DNA of 64,000 bases from JACOTK01 sp963743945 (GCA_963743945.1 CAVURO010000010.1:434001-498000); one strand, 5' to 3'; positions 50,384 to 59,121 are shown, numbered from the stretch's first letter. The notes: generated by a model not told the origin, from the sequence alone. A program made the numbers and translations.

Positions 50384-51462
50384 TAGAGCACGTCCTCCAG
50401 GGCAGCCAGCAGGAGCCTGACGTTGCGGACTCGAGCCGTGTGTCCCATGCATCCGATGCGCCACATGCGACCGGCGAACTCGCCGAGACCACCACCGATC
50501 TCGATGCCGTACCTCGTCAACAGGCGCGACCGGACCGCCGCCTCGTCGAGATGCTCGGGAACCCAAACCGAGGTCAACTGGGGAAGTCGATGATCCGCCT
50601 GGGCGAACAACGTGAAGCCGAGCTTCTCCAGTCCATCCTGCAGCAGGCTGCCGCAGTCCCGATGACGTTCCCATGCCTGCTCGAGGCCCTCCTCCAACAC
50701 GGCGCCTGCGCCCGCGTGCAGTGCTTGGATCATGGTGATCGGCGCGGTGTGATGATAGGTCCGTGCCCCGGTTGCCGACCCGGTGTAGCGCCCGATGAGA
50801 TTGAGGTCGAGGTACCAGGATCGGGGTCGCTCGATCATCCGGGAGCGGGCTCGCTCGTTGAGAGTCAGCGGTGCAAGGCCGGGAGGAACCCCCAGGCACT
50901 TCTGGGTTCCGCTGTAGGCGATGTCGACGCCCCAGCGATCGATCTCCAGCTCGATGCCCCCCATCGACGTCACGGCGTCCACCAGCAGTAGGGCATCACC
51001 CTTGCCGGCGCCGAGCGCAGCGATGTCGTTGCGGACTCCGGTGGACGTCTCGGCATGCACAACGGCGATGATCGCCGGATCGGGATGGGCCCCGAGGAGG
51101 CGCTCGGGTTCGATTGCCCGTCCCCATGCCTCGTCGACCCGCACGACCTCGGCGCCACAGCGCGATGCAACCTCGCACATGCGCTCGCCGAAGACACCGT
51201 TCACCCCGACGACCACGGCATCACCGGGATGCACGACGTTCACGAAAGCGGCCTCCATGCCGGCAGACCCTGTGCCGCTGAGGGGAAGGGTGAGGGCGTT
51301 GTCGGTTCTGAAGATGAGGCGAAGGCGCTCGCAGGTCTCGTCGAGCAAGGCGATGAACTCGGGGTCGAGGTGGCCCAGCATCGGCCGGACAAGCGCCTCG
51401 GTCACCTCCGGATACGGGTTGCACGGCCCGGGGCCCATCAGGATGCGATCGGTGCGAACCAC
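50383..51462 (-). CDS. Class V aminotransferase, alanine/serine-glyoxylate type
   Basis: 359 residues. ILMGPGPCNPYPEVTEALVR, LSGTGSAGMEAAFVNVVHPG, VVHAETSTGVRNDIAALG, LLLVDAVTSMGGIELEIDRW (PLP Asp), SGTQKCLGVPPGLAPL (PLP Lys) and YHHTAPITMIQALHAG. This is the alanine-glyoxylate/serine-glyoxylate/serine-pyruvate aminotransferase group. Given the ethylmalonyl-CoA genes, which release glyoxylate, glyoxylate use is plausible but not shown. GTG 51462 follows TAGGGT (51470-51475) by 7 bases, so I prefer it to GTG 51471. Confidence 0.9.
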   Translation of the reverse strand: MVRTDRILMGPGPCNPYPEVTEALVRPMLGHLDPEFIALLDETCERLRLIFRTDNALTLPLSGTGSAGMEAAFVNVVHPGDAVVVGVNGVFGERMCEVASRCGAEVVRVDEAWGRAIEPERLLGAHPDPAIIAVVHAETSTGVRNDIAALGAGKGDALLLVDAVTSMGGIELEIDRWGVDIAYSGTQKCLGVPPGLAPLTLNERARSRMIERPRSWYLDLNLIGRYTGSATGARTYHHTAPITMIQALHAGAGAVLEEGLEQAWERHRDCGSLLQDGLEKLGFTLFAQADHRLPQLTSVWVPEHLDEAAVRSRLLTRYGIEIGGGLGEFAGRMWRIGCMGHTARVRNVRLLLAALEDVL

Positions 51463-51496
51463 GCCCCGCACCCTAATCGCCCGCCGGCGATGACGG

Positions 51497-51559
51497 CCTC
51501 GCGATTCGTTCCTGCGGGCCTCGCGTTTCGTTCCTGCGGGCGATGGGTTTCGTTCTGCG
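51497..51559. repeat. 22-bp tandem repeat
   Basis: Two copies of a 22-bp unit (51497-51518, 51519-51540) differ at one base; the core is TTCGTTCCTGCGGG. A degenerate third copy runs to 51559. The array lies between ppx and the aminotransferase gene. Confidence 0.85.
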
Positions 51560-51574
51560 GCTCGAGGTTCGCCC

Positions 51575-52501
51575 CTACAGCAGGCTCATGGCAAGGCCAT
51601 CGAGGATGTCCGCCTCGGAGACGAGGCATTCGCCGAAGCCGAGGTTGCGCATGATCGCCACCAGCACACAGCACCCCCCGACGATCACATCCGCTCGCTC
51701 GGGCTCGAGGCCGGGGTTGTGGAGCCGATCGGCTCGGGACTCGGTCGCGAGCGTTCGAAAGACGTCCTCGACCGCCTCGCGGGTCAGGCGGAAATGGTGG
51801 ATGCGATTCCGGTCGTAGTTGGCCAGGCCGATCTCGACCGCCGCGACCGTCGTGACCGTGCCGGCAAGACCCACCAGGCACCTCGCCTCGCGAGCCCCGG
51901 GAACCAGTCGAAACACATCTGCCAGATGCGCCTCGACCAGGGAGATGGCTGCGACCAACTCGTCGGGTCCGGGAGGGTCCCCGTGCAGGAATCGCTCCGT
52001 CAGTCGCACGCAGCCGACATCGACCGACAGCACTCCGGTCGGCTCGCCCTCCCCCGGACCGGCGATGAACTCGGTGGAGCCTCCACCGATGTCGACGACG
52101 AGGAACGGGCCCAACGTGGGGTCGAGGTCACCGATCGCCCCGCGAAACGACAGGCGACCCTCGTCGTCGCCACTGAGCAGCTCGGGACGCACGCCCAGCG
52201 CTGTGGTCGCGCGCTCGAAGAACTCGTCGCTGTTCGCCGCGTCACGAGCGGCCGATGTCGCCGTTGCACGCATCCGCTGCACGCCGTGGGCACGCGTCAC
52301 CTCGCCGTAGTGACCCAGCACGTCGAGCGTTCTCGTCATGGCGTCGTCGTCAAGTCTCCCCGTCCGATCGACTCCCGCTCCGAGGCGCGTGATCGTCATG
52401 AGGCGTTCCACCACCTCGATCCCACCGTCGGGCCGACCCCGGCCGACCAACAGGCGCGTCGAGTTGGTGCCGCAGTCAACTGCTGCAACCAGTGGCCTCA
52501 T
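51575..52501 (-). CDS. ppx: Ppx/GppA-family exopolyphosphatase
   Basis: 308 residues of the actin-like ASKHA fold: AAVDCGTNSTRLLVGRG (phosphate 1), ATSAARDAANSDEFFERA, DDEGRLSFRGA, LVVDIGGGSTEFIAG (phosphate 2), VGLAGTVTTVAAVEIG and VGGCCVLVAIMRNLG. This short form (two domains) is common in actinobacteria as Ppx1, which degrades polyphosphate or pppGpp. Its ATG overlaps the DUF501 stop by four bases. Confidence 0.92.
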   Translation of the reverse strand: MRPLVAAVDCGTNSTRLLVGRGRPDGGIEVVERLMTITRLGAGVDRTGRLDDDAMTRTLDVLGHYGEVTRAHGVQRMRATATSAARDAANSDEFFERATTALGVRPELLSGDDEGRLSFRGAIGDLDPTLGPFLVVDIGGGSTEFIAGPGEGEPTGVLSVDVGCVRLTERFLHGDPPGPDELVAAISLVEAHLADVFRLVPGAREARCLVGLAGTVTTVAAVEIGLANYDRNRIHHFRLTREAVEDVFRTLATESRADRLHNPGLEPERADVIVGGCCVLVAIMRNLGFGECLVSEADILDGLAMSLL

Positions 52502-53007
52502 CGCCCTTCCCTCATGTCCTCGAACATCCTGTCAACGTGCAGGTGCGGATCGGGAAGGTCGTCGGCGGACAGCCGATCGGAAACCCAACGACCGACGGGG
52601 TCGTCGCCCCCGGCCAGATACCAGGCATAGTGCGCATGCAGACACTTCACGCCGCGACGTGTGCCGCCGACCCCACCGAAGGGTCGCGGTCCCTCGTGCG
52701 ACGGCGCGATCAACGCGTCGCGCTCCTCGCCGTAGCGCCGATGTGCCGCCGCCAACGACGTGGCCGACACGGCAGCCTCTGCTGCCTTGACCCCGCCGGC
52801 GGCCTCGATGCGACTGACCGCCTCGCACGCCTCCGCACCCACCAGCCAGTAGCGGGTCGGCATCGGGCTGCCGTCCTCGAGGAACGGCTCGTTGCAGATC
52901 ACGACCGGCAGCCCGTCATCGGAGCGGACGACCACCTGGAACCGACCTCGCGGGACGCGACCGAGCAGCGCCTCGACGACCGCGAGGTCGGCGTCGTGGG
53001 AGCTCAT
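52498..53007 (-). CDS. DUF501-family protein
   Basis: 169 residues. EALLGRVPRGRFQVVVRSDD, then PVVICNEPFLEDGSPMPTRY, WLVGAEACEAVSRIEAAGGV, RRYGEERDALI and KCLHAHYAWYLAGGDDP, the conserved Cys-Leu-His-x-His block of DUF501. Function unknown, but the gene is normally found between ftsB and ppx in actinobacteria. Here it is still next to ppx while a Mo-hydroxylase cluster separates it from ftsB. Its ATG overlaps a TGA that would end coxG in another frame. Confidence 0.9.
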   Translation of the reverse strand: MSSHDADLAVVEALLGRVPRGRFQVVVRSDDGLPVVICNEPFLEDGSPMPTRYWLVGAEACEAVSRIEAAGGVKAAEAAVSATSLAAAHRRYGEERDALIAPSHEGPRPFGGVGGTRRGVKCLHAHYAWYLAGGDDPVGRWVSDRLSADDLPDPHLHVDRMFEDMREGR

Positions 53008-53220
53008 GGCCGACGACGGCGACGACGACTACGGCGACGGAGCAACCACAGCACCACTACCACGGTTCCGACGACCGGGCCGACCCGTCGGACGACGGGC
53101 GTGCCGGCCATCGATGCCAGGTCGATGGGCTCGGGCTCGGCACTTTCGATGCGCCGCGGCCCGCCGTTCGCCGATGCGTCCTCGGGGACACCGGCGTCGG
53201 ACGGCACGGCGTCGGACGGC
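53004..53220 (-). other. Out-of-frame C-terminal membrane tail of coxG
   Basis: In a different frame from the N-terminal part, 53220 to 53004 encodes PIDLASMAGTPVVRRVGPVV, the hydrophobic GTVVVVLWLL, and an Arg-rich end. This is the kind of membrane anchor that ends CoxG proteins. Its TGA overlaps the DUF501 ATG by four bases (ATGA), as operon partners do, so this is the ancestral end. A 13-bp unit (53208-53220) among 15-bp repeats accounts for the frame change. Confidence 0.7.
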
Positions 53221-53739
53221 CTCGTCGGACGCAACTTCTGCGGACGGCACCTCTGCGGACGGCACTTCGTCGGACGGCACTTCGTGGGCGGGTTGGGTCC
53301 GCGACAGATCCGCCTCGAGTGCCTCGGCGAACTGATCCATCAACTTGGTGCTCACCTCGCTCAGCACACCACGGCCCATCTGGGCGACCTTGCCGGTGAT
53401 GTTGAGGTCGGTTGCAACGTTCACCCGAGTGCCGTCACCCTTGGCCACCAACGTGGCGGTCACGACGGCCGACGCGTTGCCCTGGCCCCTCGACTCGCGT
53501 CCATCGGCATGGAGCACGATCCGTCCCGCCGCCTCGTCGAGCTCACCGAGGCGGGCGATGCCCTTGTACTGGGCGGTGATCGGGCCCACCTTGACCTTGA
53601 CCATGCCCCGGTACTCATCGCCCTCGACCTCCTCCAACTTGGCTCCGGGCAGGCAGGGGGCGATTCGCTCCAGGTCGGTCAGCACCGACCACGCCTCGGC
53701 GACGGGCACGCTCACCTCGAACTCGTTGTTCAGTTCCAT
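53029..53739 (-). CDS. coxG: CoxG-like SRPBCC protein, frameshifted near the C-terminus
   Basis: The first ~150 residues are a clear CoxG/SRPBCC domain: MELNNEFEVSVPVAEAWSVL, APCLPGAKLEEVEGDEYRGM, VKVGPITAQYKGIARLGELD, VATDLNITGKVAQMGRGVLS. CoxG recruits carbon-monoxide dehydrogenase to the membrane. After the 15-bp repeats (53193-53280) this frame becomes an Arg-rich tail ending at 53029. The expected membrane tail is present in another frame down to 53004, see next entry. Overlaps the mobA-like gene by ten bases. Confidence 0.85.
   Translation of the reverse strand: MELNNEFEVSVPVAEAWSVLTDLERIAPCLPGAKLEEVEGDEYRGMVKVKVGPITAQYKGIARLGELDEAAGRIVLHADGRESRGQGNASAVVTATLVAKGDGTRVNVATDLNITGKVAQMGRGVLSEVSTKLMDQFAEALEADLSRTQPAHEVPSDEVPSAEVPSAEVASDEAVRRRAVRRRCPRGRIGERRAAAHRKCRARAHRPGIDGRHARRPTGRPGRRNRGSGAVVAPSP
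53193..53280. repeat. 15-bp repeat tract in coxG with one 13-bp unit
   Basis: Units such as TTCGTCGGACGGCAC repeat at 53193-53207, 53208-53220 (only 13 bp, lacking AC), 53221-53235, 53236-53250, 53251-53265 and 53266-53280. They encode a Pro/Ser/Asp/Glu repeat. The short unit changes the reading frame. Confidence 0.9.
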
Positions 53740-54299
53740 CGGTGCAGATCCTCCACGGTGTCGATGTCGGCCGGACTACCCTCGCACGCTACCTCCCGAA
53801 CAAGATCGGGGCGGTTCCGCAACAGTTCTCCCGCACCGTGATCCGCTGCAGGGTCCAGCATCGGCCAGACCGCCGCCGAGAGGCGTACCGGGTGGCCGCG
53901 CACGCCGTCGTAGGTGGCAACCACGATGTCCAGATCGGCGGCGGCGCCCGCCACGGCCGACCACGCAGACGGCCGGAGAAAGGGCTGATCACCGAGACCC
54001 ACCACGATCGCGTCGAAACCCTCCCGTGCCGCGAGGTCACACGCGATGCCCAGTGAGGAAGCCTGCCCATCGGTCCACCTCGGGTTGAGGACCACGCGGG
54101 CCCCACACCCGCGCACGAGACCCGTGAGATCGACGGCACCGTGGACCACCAGAACGTCGAGGCCCGACGCCACCGCATGCTCGATCGCCCGAACCACCAA
54201 CGGCCTGCCCCGAAAACTCGTCGTCAGCTTGTGGCCGGGCCCCGTCCATCGCTCGCCTGCACCTGCGGCGAGCACCACCGCCAACACCCTCACGGACAC
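53730..54299 (-). CDS. MobA/MocA-like nucleotidyltransferase for molybdenum cofactor
   Basis: 189 residues. VLAVVLAAGAGERWTGPGHK is the NTP-binding loop, then FRGRPLVVRAIEHAV, VLNPRWTDGQASSLG, VVGLGDQPFLRP (Asp for metal) and TYDGVRGHPVRLSAAVW. This is the MocA-type cytidylyltransferase or MobA-like enzyme that finishes the Mo cofactor for hydroxylases. It lies in the Mo-hydroxylase cluster. The start is GTG 54299 or GTG 54293; the latter has GAAGG at a better distance. Confidence 0.88.
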   Translation of the reverse strand: MSVRVLAVVLAAGAGERWTGPGHKLTTSFRGRPLVVRAIEHAVASGLDVLVVHGAVDLTGLVRGCGARVVLNPRWTDGQASSLGIACDLAAREGFDAIVVGLGDQPFLRPSAWSAVAGAAADLDIVVATYDGVRGHPVRLSAAVWPMLDPAADHGAGELLRNRPDLVREVACEGSPADIDTVEDLHRWN

Positions 54300-54362
54300 G
54301 CCTTCGGGGCCGGCCGGCGCCCGCACACTCTCACCGACACGCCTTCGGGGCCCGCCGGCGCC
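54296..54362. repeat. Two direct repeats upstream of the MobA-like gene
   Basis: ACACGCCTTCGGGGC followed by GCCGGCGCC-type sequence occurs at 54296-54321 and again at 54337-54362, 41 bases apart. Confidence 0.75.
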
Positions 54363-54395
54363 ACCGGTCCGGTCATCGGTTGACCCCAACCACCC

Positions 54396-55493
54396 TCAGG
54401 AGGGCCCGCGATGGATCGGCCCCTCGCCGTCACGCAGCGCGATCACGGGACCTCCAAGGCGGGCGTGACGGCTCGCCACGATCTCGGCGCAGGTTGCGAC
54501 CGCAACCTCCTCCGGCGTGCTCGCTCCGATGTCGAGCCCGATCGGCGCCATGAGGCGACCCAGGGACGCCTCATCTGCACCGGCGTCGAGCAAGCGCTGC
54601 CGGCGCTCGGCATGGGTCTGCCGCGACCCCATGGCCCCCACATAGCCCACCGACGTGGAGAGCGCGGACAAGAGCGCCGGCACGTCGTACTTGTGATCAT
54701 GGGTGAGCACACACACGGCGTCCCGGGGCCCGAGCGAGGTGGCGATCCCGTCGAGGTAGCGATGGGGCCAGTCCACGACCACCTCGTCGGCGTCGGGGAA
54801 GCGGGCCGTCGTGGCAAACGTCGCCCGAGCGTCGCAGACGGTGACGTGAAAGCCCAGCACACGAGCCACCTTGACCAGAGCTGCCGTGAAGTCCACGGCG
54901 CCGATGACCACCATGCGGGGAGGAGCGACGAAGGAATGCACGAAGGCAACGACGCCGTGCGTCTCGGGCAGCATGCGATTGACGCCGTCCTCCAAGGTCT
55001 TCCGGGCCTCGGTCGCCAGCGCCTCGTCGAGGCCGGGCGAGCCCATCGATCCCACCTGCCCGCCTGCCGCGTCCACCACGAACGCAGCTCCCGGCGTGGG
55101 GCCGTCGATCATCGTGACGAGTGCCACCCTCCGGTGGTGATCCCGTGCCTCGACGAGAGCAGGCAGCAGTGACGCCGGCAGGGGCTCCACGAACACGTCG
55201 ACGACGCCACCACAGGTCAGCCCGACGCCCACGGGGTCGTCCGGGGCGTCGAGGGCGTCGAAGCGAACGAGGCGTCCGAGGGCCTGCTCCGCGAGCAACG
55301 CGAGGGCGGTGTCGACGACCGAGGATTCGACACAGCCACCCGACAGCGAGCCGGCAACCTCACCCTCCTGGTTGACTGCCATGGTCGCCCCGGCAAGACG
55401 TGGCGCGGAGCCCTCGACCCCGACGATGCGGGCCAAGGCGACCTCGAGGCCGCCACGATGCCAGCGCTCGAGGTCGTCGAGAAGCGAGATCAT
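54396..55493 (-). CDS. xdhC: XdhC-family Mo-hydroxylase maturation protein
   Basis: 365 residues. The N-terminal XdhC/CoxI domain has VEGSAPRLAGATMAVNQEGE, GSLSGGCVESSVVDTALALL and GLTCGGVVDVFVEPLP. The C-terminal Rossmann-like domain has PPRMVVIGAVDFTAALVKVA, VCVLTHDHKYDVPAL, YVGAMGSRQTHAERRQRLL and APIGLDIGASTPEEVAVATC. XdhC binds the Mo cofactor, helps sulfurate it and inserts it into the large subunit. ATG 55493 lies 13 bases after the coxM stop. Confidence 0.92.
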   Translation of the reverse strand: MISLLDDLERWHRGGLEVALARIVGVEGSAPRLAGATMAVNQEGEVAGSLSGGCVESSVVDTALALLAEQALGRLVRFDALDAPDDPVGVGLTCGGVVDVFVEPLPASLLPALVEARDHHRRVALVTMIDGPTPGAAFVVDAAGGQVGSMGSPGLDEALATEARKTLEDGVNRMLPETHGVVAFVHSFVAPPRMVVIGAVDFTAALVKVARVLGFHVTVCDARATFATTARFPDADEVVVDWPHRYLDGIATSLGPRDAVCVLTHDHKYDVPALLSALSTSVGYVGAMGSRQTHAERRQRLLDAGADEASLGRLMAPIGLDIGASTPEEVAVATCAEIVASRHARLGGPVIALRDGEGPIHRGPS

Positions 55494-55506
55494 CGGTCCA
55501 TCGTGG

Positions 55507-56343
55507 TCATCGAGGGGTGCCGGACGCGGCCTCCTCGATGCCGCGTCGGACCAGAACCCTGGCCAGGTGGCGGCGGAACGTCTCGTCGGCGTTGAGATCA
55601 GCCGTTGGCTCGGTTCCGACATCTGCCAGCGCCGCGGCATCGGCGGCCGAGGCGCCGGCACGCAGAGCCGACTCCACCTCGAGCGCCCGTATCGGTGTCG
55701 CGCCCATGTTGATGAGCCCCACCCCGGCGCGGCCGTTGCCGTGCACCACGGCGGCGCCGACGATGGCCCAGTCCTGAGCACGTTTGGTCAACTTCTGGAA
55801 GGACCAACCCATGCCGTCGACCTTTGGCACACGGACCTCGACGAGCAACTCCTCGGGCGTCAACGCGGTCTCCAGAAAGCCCTCGAAGAAATCGTCCCCG
55901 GCAAGCTCGCGACGTCCCTGCGGCCCGTCGACCACGAAGGTGGCGCCCAACGCCAGCGCCACCGCAGGAAGATCGGATGCCGGGTCACCGTGTGCGAGGG
56001 ACCCACCGAGCGTGCCCCGCTGTCGAACCTGTGGATCGCCGACCTGTCCCGCAGCGTGCGCCAACAACGGCACATGGCGGCGCAGCAACTCGGCCCTCGC
56101 CACGTCGCGATGGCTCGTCAACGCACCGACCGCAACGTGGTCGCCCTCGTCGCGGACATACGAGAGCGAGTCGAGACGGCCGATGTCGATCACGACCGCC
56201 GGTGTCGCGAACCGCAGCTTCATGAGCGGGAGCAGGGAATGGCCCCCGGCGAGCACCTTGGCCTCGTCGCCGTGCTCGGCCAACAGCCCGAGCGCCTCGT
56301 CGAGGGATCCCGGACGTTCGTACTCGAACGACGCCGGGATCAC
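55507..56343 (-). CDS. coxM: FAD-binding medium subunit of a Mo-hydroxylase (CoxM-like)
   Basis: 278 residues: ASFEYERPGSLDEALGLLAE, AKVLAGGHSLLPLMKLRFA (FAD loop 1), RQRGTLGGSLAHGDPASDLP (FAD loop 2), LLVEVRVPKVDGMGWSFQKL and AIVGAAVVHGNGRAGVGLIN. It carries FAD and passes electrons from the small subunit to the acceptor. Its GTG overlaps the coxS stop by four bases (GTGA). Confidence 0.93.
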   Translation of the reverse strand: MIPASFEYERPGSLDEALGLLAEHGDEAKVLAGGHSLLPLMKLRFATPAVVIDIGRLDSLSYVRDEGDHVAVGALTSHRDVARAELLRRHVPLLAHAAGQVGDPQVRQRGTLGGSLAHGDPASDLPAVALALGATFVVDGPQGRRELAGDDFFEGFLETALTPEELLVEVRVPKVDGMGWSFQKLTKRAQDWAIVGAAVVHGNGRAGVGLINMGATPIRALEVESALRAGASAADAAALADVGTEPTADLNADETFRRHLARVLVRRGIEEAASGTPR

Positions 56344-56804
56344 GACGATTCCCGGGACACGGCGAGCACTGCCTGGATGATGTTGTGATAGCCCGTGCAA
56401 CGACAGAGGTTGCCCTCCAGGCCGTGTCGCACATCGGTCTCCGTGGGGTTCGGGGACTCGTCGAGCAACGACACCGCTGCCATCACCATGCCGGGCGTGC
56501 AGAAACCGCACTGCAGGCCGTGATGCGTCCTGAACGCCTCCTGCATCGGGTGCAACGTCCCATCCGGGGTGGCGAGCCCCTCGATGGTCGTCACCTCGCA
56601 TCCCTCGGCCTGGAGCGCCAACATCGTGCAGGACTTCACCGCTCGGCCGTCGAGGTGAACCGTGCAGGCTCCACAGGATGAGGTGTCACATCCCACGTTG
56701 GTGCCGGTGAGGCCGCACTGCTCGCGCAGGAAGTGAACGAGCAGCGTTCGCGGCTCGATCTCATGGGTCTGCGATTCTCCGTTGACGCTCAGTGAAAGTT
56801 CCAT
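56340..56804 (-). CDS. coxS: [2Fe-2S] small subunit of a Mo-hydroxylase (CoxS-like)
   Basis: 154 residues with two [2Fe-2S] domains. The plant-type cluster is in NVGCDTSSCGACTVHLDGRA plus Cys in VKSCTMLAL; the second is in GLQCGFCTPGMVMAAVSLL and LCRCTGYHNIIQAV. Starts at ATG 56804, four bases after the coxL stop, with GTGAGG overlapping that stop as ribosome-binding site. Confidence 0.95.
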   Translation of the reverse strand: MELSLSVNGESQTHEIEPRTLLVHFLREQCGLTGTNVGCDTSSCGACTVHLDGRAVKSCTMLALQAEGCEVTTIEGLATPDGTLHPMQEAFRTHHGLQCGFCTPGMVMAAVSLLDESPNPTETDVRHGLEGNLCRCTGYHNIIQAVLAVSRESS

Positions 56805-56808
56805 GGCC

Positions 56809-59115
56809 TCACATTCCCTGACGGCCGGCAAGGTCTTGGCCGGCGGCGATCGCCCGCCACACACGTTGGGGCGTCGCCGGCATGTCGAGATGGCGAACAC
56901 CCCATGGGCTCAGCGCGTCGACCACCGCGTTCTGAACCGCAGGCGTGGAGCCGATCGTCCCCGACTCGCCCACGCCCTTGGCCCCGAGCGGGTTCACCGG
57001 AGTCGGGGTCTCCATCGCGACCAGCTCGAAGCTGGGCAGCTCGCAGGCCGAGATGAACGTGTAGTCGGCGAAGGTGGTGGTGAGCGGGTTGGCGTCGTCG
57101 TCGTAGACCATCTCCTCGCACAACGCCTGGGCGGCGCCCTGCGCGATACCTCCGTGGCGCTGGCCCTCGGCGATCAGGGGGTTCAGGACGCGCCCTGCAT
57201 CGTCGACGGCGATGAAGCGATCGAGGGTGATCAGGCCGGTCTCGCTGTCGAGCTCGACGACCGCCACGTGGGCGCCGAAGGGGTAGGTCGGCGTCGATGC
57301 CTGGAAGTCGGCGCCGGCGGCGAGGCTGCCACCCTCGCCGGCCGCGGCGACCGCAACCTGTTGCCACGAGACCGAAGTCCCGCTCACGGCGTCATGCGCC
57401 TCCCTGAACACACCGGCATCATGGTCGAGCACCACGTCATCGACCCCGACGCCGAGCAACTCGGCCGCAACGCGCCGAGCGAGGTCGAGCACCTGTTCGG
57501 ATGCCTCGAGCACCGCGGAACCGCCGAGCTGCAACGAGCGCGACCCCATGGTCCCCATCCCTCTCGGAACCAGGTCGGTGTCACCGTGGATCACCTCGAT
57601 GTCGTCGAGGCCGATCCCGAGCACATCGCTCGCGATCATCGCCCAGGAGGTCTCGTGACCCTGACCGTGGGGCGAGGTGCCGGTGAAGACCATCGCCCGC
57701 CCGTCCGGACGAATCTCGACGCGGGCCGTTTCCTTGCCCGCCGTCGGGCCGGCGGTGATCTCGACATAGAGCGCCAGGCCGATGCCGATCTGCCGCTCGG
57801 ACCCGGAGGCCCGCCGACTCGCCTGTTCCGCCAGCAACTCGTCGTAGCCCGCGGCATCGAGCACCAGATCGAGCGCCCTGCGGTAATCACCGATGTCGTA
57901 GACCGCCCCCGTGGGGGTGGTGTGCGGAAAGGATGCGACGTCGATGAGGTTGCGCCTGCGCACCTCGGCCGGGCTCATCCCGATCTCCGCGGCGAACAGG
58001 TCCATGGCCCGTTCGATCGCGGCAGTCGCCTCGGGCCTGCCGGCCCCGCGGTAGGCCACCGTGGTCATCGTGTTGGTGACGACACTGGTGGCATGGCAGG
58101 CGACGCTGGGAATCGCGTAGACCCCGGCGGCCATCACCCGCGTCATGTAGGGAAGGAAGGCGCCCATGCTCGGATAGGCGCCCGAGTCCTGGAGGATGTC
58201 GAGCCGGTAGGCCAACACGGCTCCGTCCCGGCTTCCCCCGATGGTGACGTGCTGGATCTGTCCGCGCCCGTGCCCCATGGCGACCATGTTCTCGGAACGG
58301 GTCTCGAGCCAACGCAGCGGCCTGCCCAGATGACGGGCCAACCAGGCCACCAACATCTCCTCGGGATACGGACCGATCTTGGCTCCGAAACCGCCACCCA
58401 CATCGGGGGCGACCACCCGCACGCTGTCGAGCTCCCAACCGAACGCCCGGGTGATCGCGTGGCGCGCGGACTGCGGGGCCTGCGTGCTCATCCACACGTT
58501 GAGGCGCCCGTCGGCGCCGACTGCCGCTGCCGTGCTGCGGACCTCGAGCGGGGCGACTGCAACACGCTGGTTCACGAGACGCTCCCGAACGACGACCTCA
58601 CAGTCGGCGAACTCCGACGCGTCACCCTCGTCGCCGAAGACCGCCGCGGTGTTGCTGCCATGATCGGGGAAGAGGAGCACCTCGTCGTCTCGGGCATCCT
58701 CGGGATGCGCCACGACCGGGAGGGGCTCGTAGTCGATGATCGCCTGCTCGGCTGCGTCCTCACCCTGATCACGACGTTCGGTCACGATCATCACGATCGG
58801 CTCGCCGACGAATCGCACGACCTCGCCTGCGAGCCACGGTCGCGCCATGGCCGGAGGCAGGACGGGAACGGCCATGGGAGCGAAGCCGAGATCCAGATCG
58901 GCGGCCGTGAACACGCCCACCACACCCGGGGCGGTCCTCACGCCCTCGACATCGATGCCGGTGATCCGGGCGTGGGCCATGGTCGAGCGCACGAAGATCA
59001 CGTGTCCCGCACCGTCGAGCATCGCGTCGGCGACGTCCGCGACGTAGGTCCCCCCTCGGGTCAGGAGCGCGCGATCCTCCCGGCGGACAATGCTGCGACC
59101 CTGCAAACTCGCCAT
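56809..59115 (-). CDS. coxL: Molybdopterin large subunit, form II CoxL-like
   Basis: 768 residues. VRREDRALLTRGGTYVADVA at the start, VAPDVGGGFGAKIGPYPEEM, the active-site loop TVAYRGAGRPEATAAIE, HETSWAMIASDVLGIG (Mo-cofactor), and GAKGVGESGTIGSTPAVQNA with the catalytic Glu. The loop AYRGAGR marks the form II group; true CO dehydrogenase (form I) has AYRCSFR. So CO oxidation is unlikely or secondary and the substrate is unknown. ATG 59115 follows TAGGGT (59122-59127) by six bases and heads the cox cluster. Confidence 0.92.
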   Translation of the reverse strand: MASLQGRSIVRREDRALLTRGGTYVADVADAMLDGAGHVIFVRSTMAHARITGIDVEGVRTAPGVVGVFTAADLDLGFAPMAVPVLPPAMARPWLAGEVVRFVGEPIVMIVTERRDQGEDAAEQAIIDYEPLPVVAHPEDARDDEVLLFPDHGSNTAAVFGDEGDASEFADCEVVVRERLVNQRVAVAPLEVRSTAAAVGADGRLNVWMSTQAPQSARHAITRAFGWELDSVRVVAPDVGGGFGAKIGPYPEEMLVAWLARHLGRPLRWLETRSENMVAMGHGRGQIQHVTIGGSRDGAVLAYRLDILQDSGAYPSMGAFLPYMTRVMAAGVYAIPSVACHATSVVTNTMTTVAYRGAGRPEATAAIERAMDLFAAEIGMSPAEVRRRNLIDVASFPHTTPTGAVYDIGDYRRALDLVLDAAGYDELLAEQASRRASGSERQIGIGLALYVEITAGPTAGKETARVEIRPDGRAMVFTGTSPHGQGHETSWAMIASDVLGIGLDDIEVIHGDTDLVPRGMGTMGSRSLQLGGSAVLEASEQVLDLARRVAAELLGVGVDDVVLDHDAGVFREAHDAVSGTSVSWQQVAVAAAGEGGSLAAGADFQASTPTYPFGAHVAVVELDSETGLITLDRFIAVDDAGRVLNPLIAEGQRHGGIAQGAAQALCEEMVYDDDANPLTTTFADYTFISACELPSFELVAMETPTPVNPLGAKGVGESGTIGSTPAVQNAVVDALSPWGVRHLDMPATPQRVWRAIAAGQDLAGRQGM

Positions 59116-59121
59116 CGACGC

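Noticed and set aside
49799..50899. Long form of the GNAT gene
   Set aside because: The first half overlaps the aminotransferase gene in another frame; the GTG at 50383 right at the TAG of that gene is the natural start.
56809..59115. Calling the large subunit a true CO dehydrogenase
   Set aside because: The active-site loop is AYRGAGR, not the Cys-containing loop of form I CoxL.
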